NCBI GenBank assembly: GCA_045121195.1
Contig: JBGVFO010000062.1
Location: 1 to 6,041 of the forward strand
Origin: RGIG8775 sp045121195
GTDB lineage: Bacteria; Bacillota; Clostridia; Oscillospirales; CAG-272
Length of the DNA stretch: 6,041 nt
Reading direction: 5' to 3'
Part shown: positions 5,359-6,041 of the stretch, in pieces
Numbering within the stretch: position 1 is the first letter of the stretch
Layout: each line of letters begins with the position of its first letter
Notes under the pieces: generated by a model
What the model saw: only the letters and a program-made list of their open reading frames with translations
What the model was told of the DNA's origin: nothing
Database searches by the model: none
Made by a program: the position numbers and the translations under genes

Positions 5359-5769
5359 TCAGCTCTGCGCTTCCTTGCTACAGGCGGCGCATTTGCCGAA
5401 CAGCACCGATTTCTTGCTGTCGATGCGGAAACCGTGATCGGCGAGAATGTGGGAAACCAGCTCGCGGCTCATGGCACATTCGAGATGGATCAGCCTACCG
5501 CATACGTCGCATTTGAGATGCAGATGGCGACCGCAATCGGCATCGGTCCCGATGTATTGGAAGGTGGCGGCGCTTTGCTCGTTCTCCTTGAATTTTCGGA
5601 GGATCCCCTCGGAGCAGAGGACCTCGGTCAGGCGGTACAGAGAGCTTTTGCCGACGGTGGCACCCTCGGCGACGAGAGCCGCGTACAGCTCCTCTACGGT
5701 GTATTGACGGTGCGCGTTGCGCTCCATAAGATCGCAGACCAAGCGTCTGCCTGCCGTTTTGTATCGCAT
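5359..5769 (-). CDS. Fur-family transcriptional regulator (metal- or peroxide-responsive; possibly Zur-like)
   Basis: A dimeric DNA-binding repressor of 136 aa, normal length for the family. The N-terminal winged helix holds the recognition helix region in VGKSSLYRLTEVL (39-51). The C-terminal half has the metal and dimerisation signature HLHLKCDVCGRLIHLEC (82-98) and LFGKCAACSK (123-132). Cys87, Cys90, Cys127 and Cys130 form a complete structural zinc site, and His82, His84, Cys98 and His112 are candidate regulatory ligands. The HLKCxxCGxLIHLEC form reminds me of zinc-responsive clostridial members, but sequence alone does not separate Zur, Fur and PerR. The start has a strong AGGAGG 7 bases upstream and its own promoter. 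It is the first gene of a two-gene leftward unit with the B6 kinase. No metal transporter is in the window. It may repress itself; a weak dyad overlaps its -35. Confidence 0.92.
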   Translation of the reverse strand: MRYKTAGRRLVCDLMERNAHRQYTVEELYAALVAEGATVGKSSLYRLTEVLCSEGILRKFKENEQSAATFQYIGTDADCGRHLHLKCDVCGRLIHLECAMSRELVSHILADHGFRIDSKKSVLFGKCAACSKEAQS

Positions 5770-5776
5770 GGTGTCA

Positions 5777-5782
5777 CCTCCT
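5777..5782 (-). promoter_or_regulatory. Ribosome binding site of the Fur-family gene
   Basis: AGGAGG within AAGGAGGTG on the minus strand, 7 bases before the ATG at 5769. It supports that start. Confidence 0.85.
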
Positions 5783-5798
5783 TGCCACGTATGCCGTT

Positions 5799-5827
5799 AT
5801 TGTATCAGCGTTTTGGAAATTTGTCAA
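5799..5827 (-). promoter_or_regulatory. Sigma-A promoter of the Fur-family/kinase operon
   Basis: On the minus strand, TTGACA (5827-5822) and TACAAT (5804-5799) are separated by 17 bases, with TG one base before the -10. Transcription should start near 5792, giving a leader of about 23 bases. A 6-bp dyad, AATTTG (5818-5823) and CAAATT (5836-5841), overlaps the -35 and is the only visible operator candidate. Confidence 0.88.
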
Positions 5828-5867
5828 GAGATTTTCAAATTGATGTTTATAGGTGTGTTCGCAGTGA

Positions 5868-6035
5868 CATTGCAAGGCCTCTCCAAGAATGGGAGAGGCT
5901 CCCGCGAAGCGGGTGGTGAGGTTGCGCCTTTTTATGTTGCAAAATGGCACGTAGCCGTACATTGGTACAAATTCCGCAACCTCATCCGTCGCCTTCGGCG
6001 CCACCTTCTCCCATTCTTGGAGAAGGCTCTCAATG
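5868..6035. repeat. REPIN/MITE-like element with two inverted arms
   Basis: Arm 1 (5868-5926) and arm 2 (5975-6035) are imperfect reverse complements around a 48-base spacer. Both arms share, in order, CATTG, a hairpin containing TCTCCAAGAATGGGAGA, a second smaller hairpin (CCCGC-GAAG-CGGG in arm 1, a GCC-TTCG-GGC type in arm 2), then TGAGGTTGCG. The second hairpins differ in sequence but keep their pairing, which suggests selection for structure. The spacer has a GTAC-ATTG-GTAC dyad at 5957-5968. There is no coding capacity. It lies about 40 bases upstream of the Fur-family -35 and is unrelated in sequence to the REP family of the RAYT gene. Its right edge is close to the window end, so the outer boundary is uncertain. 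Confidence 0.75.
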
Positions 6036-6041
6036 CTCGCC

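Noticed and set aside
5284..5919. 211-aa open frame on the plus strand
   Set aside because: It is antisense to the Fur-family gene and the start of the kinase gene, and passes through a promoter and into a repeat.
5774..6004. 76-aa open frame on the minus strand at the right end
   Set aside because: It covers the Fur promoter and most of the inverted repeat element, so it is not a plausible protein.
1..6041. CRISPR array, tRNA or rRNA genes
   Set aside because: No regularly spaced direct repeats and no tRNA or rRNA signatures were seen on either strand; the repeats present are inverted and isolated.

Overview
The window reads as a chromosomal segment from an anaerobic Firmicute of the class Clostridia, probably an uncultured gut-type member of the Oscillospiraceae/Ruminococcaceae or a related order. 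The main evidence is a SCIFF peptide with its radical SAM maturase, a pair that is a hallmark of Clostridia. Strong AGGAGG ribosome binding sites, sigma-A promoters with extended -10 elements, a Fur-family repressor and a short Gram-positive-type Orn/Lys/Arg decarboxylase agree with this. No taxonomic search was possible.

Layout. (1) Bases 1-217 hold no gene. They contain a REP-like palindrome (26-49) and a near-consensus promoter (157-185). (2) Bases 218-3148 are one rightward transcription unit: scfA (SCIFF ranthipeptide precursor, 50 aa, too short for ordinary ORF calling), a hairpin terminator that probably acts as an attenuator, scfB (radical SAM/SPASM maturase, 460 aa), and a fold-type I PLP decarboxylase whose ATG overlaps the scfB stop codon. 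The unit ends at a strong 14-bp-stem terminator. (3) Bases 3213-4375 are a clearly AT-richer island with a REP-associated tyrosine transposase (RAYT) and a small two-helix membrane protein of unknown function. (4) Bases 4398-5830 are a leftward unit: a Fur-family regulator followed by a pyridoxal/pyridoxamine kinase, driven by a promoter at 5799-5827 and ending in a terminator at 4398-4434. (5) Bases 5868-6035 are a non-coding REPIN/MITE-like element made of two inverted imperfect arms.

How the parts fit. ScfB is expected to install a thioether crosslink in ScfA. The attenuator between them would keep the substrate in excess over the enzyme. The decarboxylase is translationally coupled to scfB, but its link to the peptide is unknown. 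The RAYT gene carries a perfect 29-bp inverted pair of REP-like sequences inside its own reading frame. These resemble the palindrome at the window start, so enzyme and probable substrate family lie in the same few kilobases. The right-end repeat is a different family.

The most unusual points are the SCIFF core, where the Thr known to accept the thioether is replaced by Gly and a seventh Cys is present, and the in-frame REP pair inside the RAYT gene.
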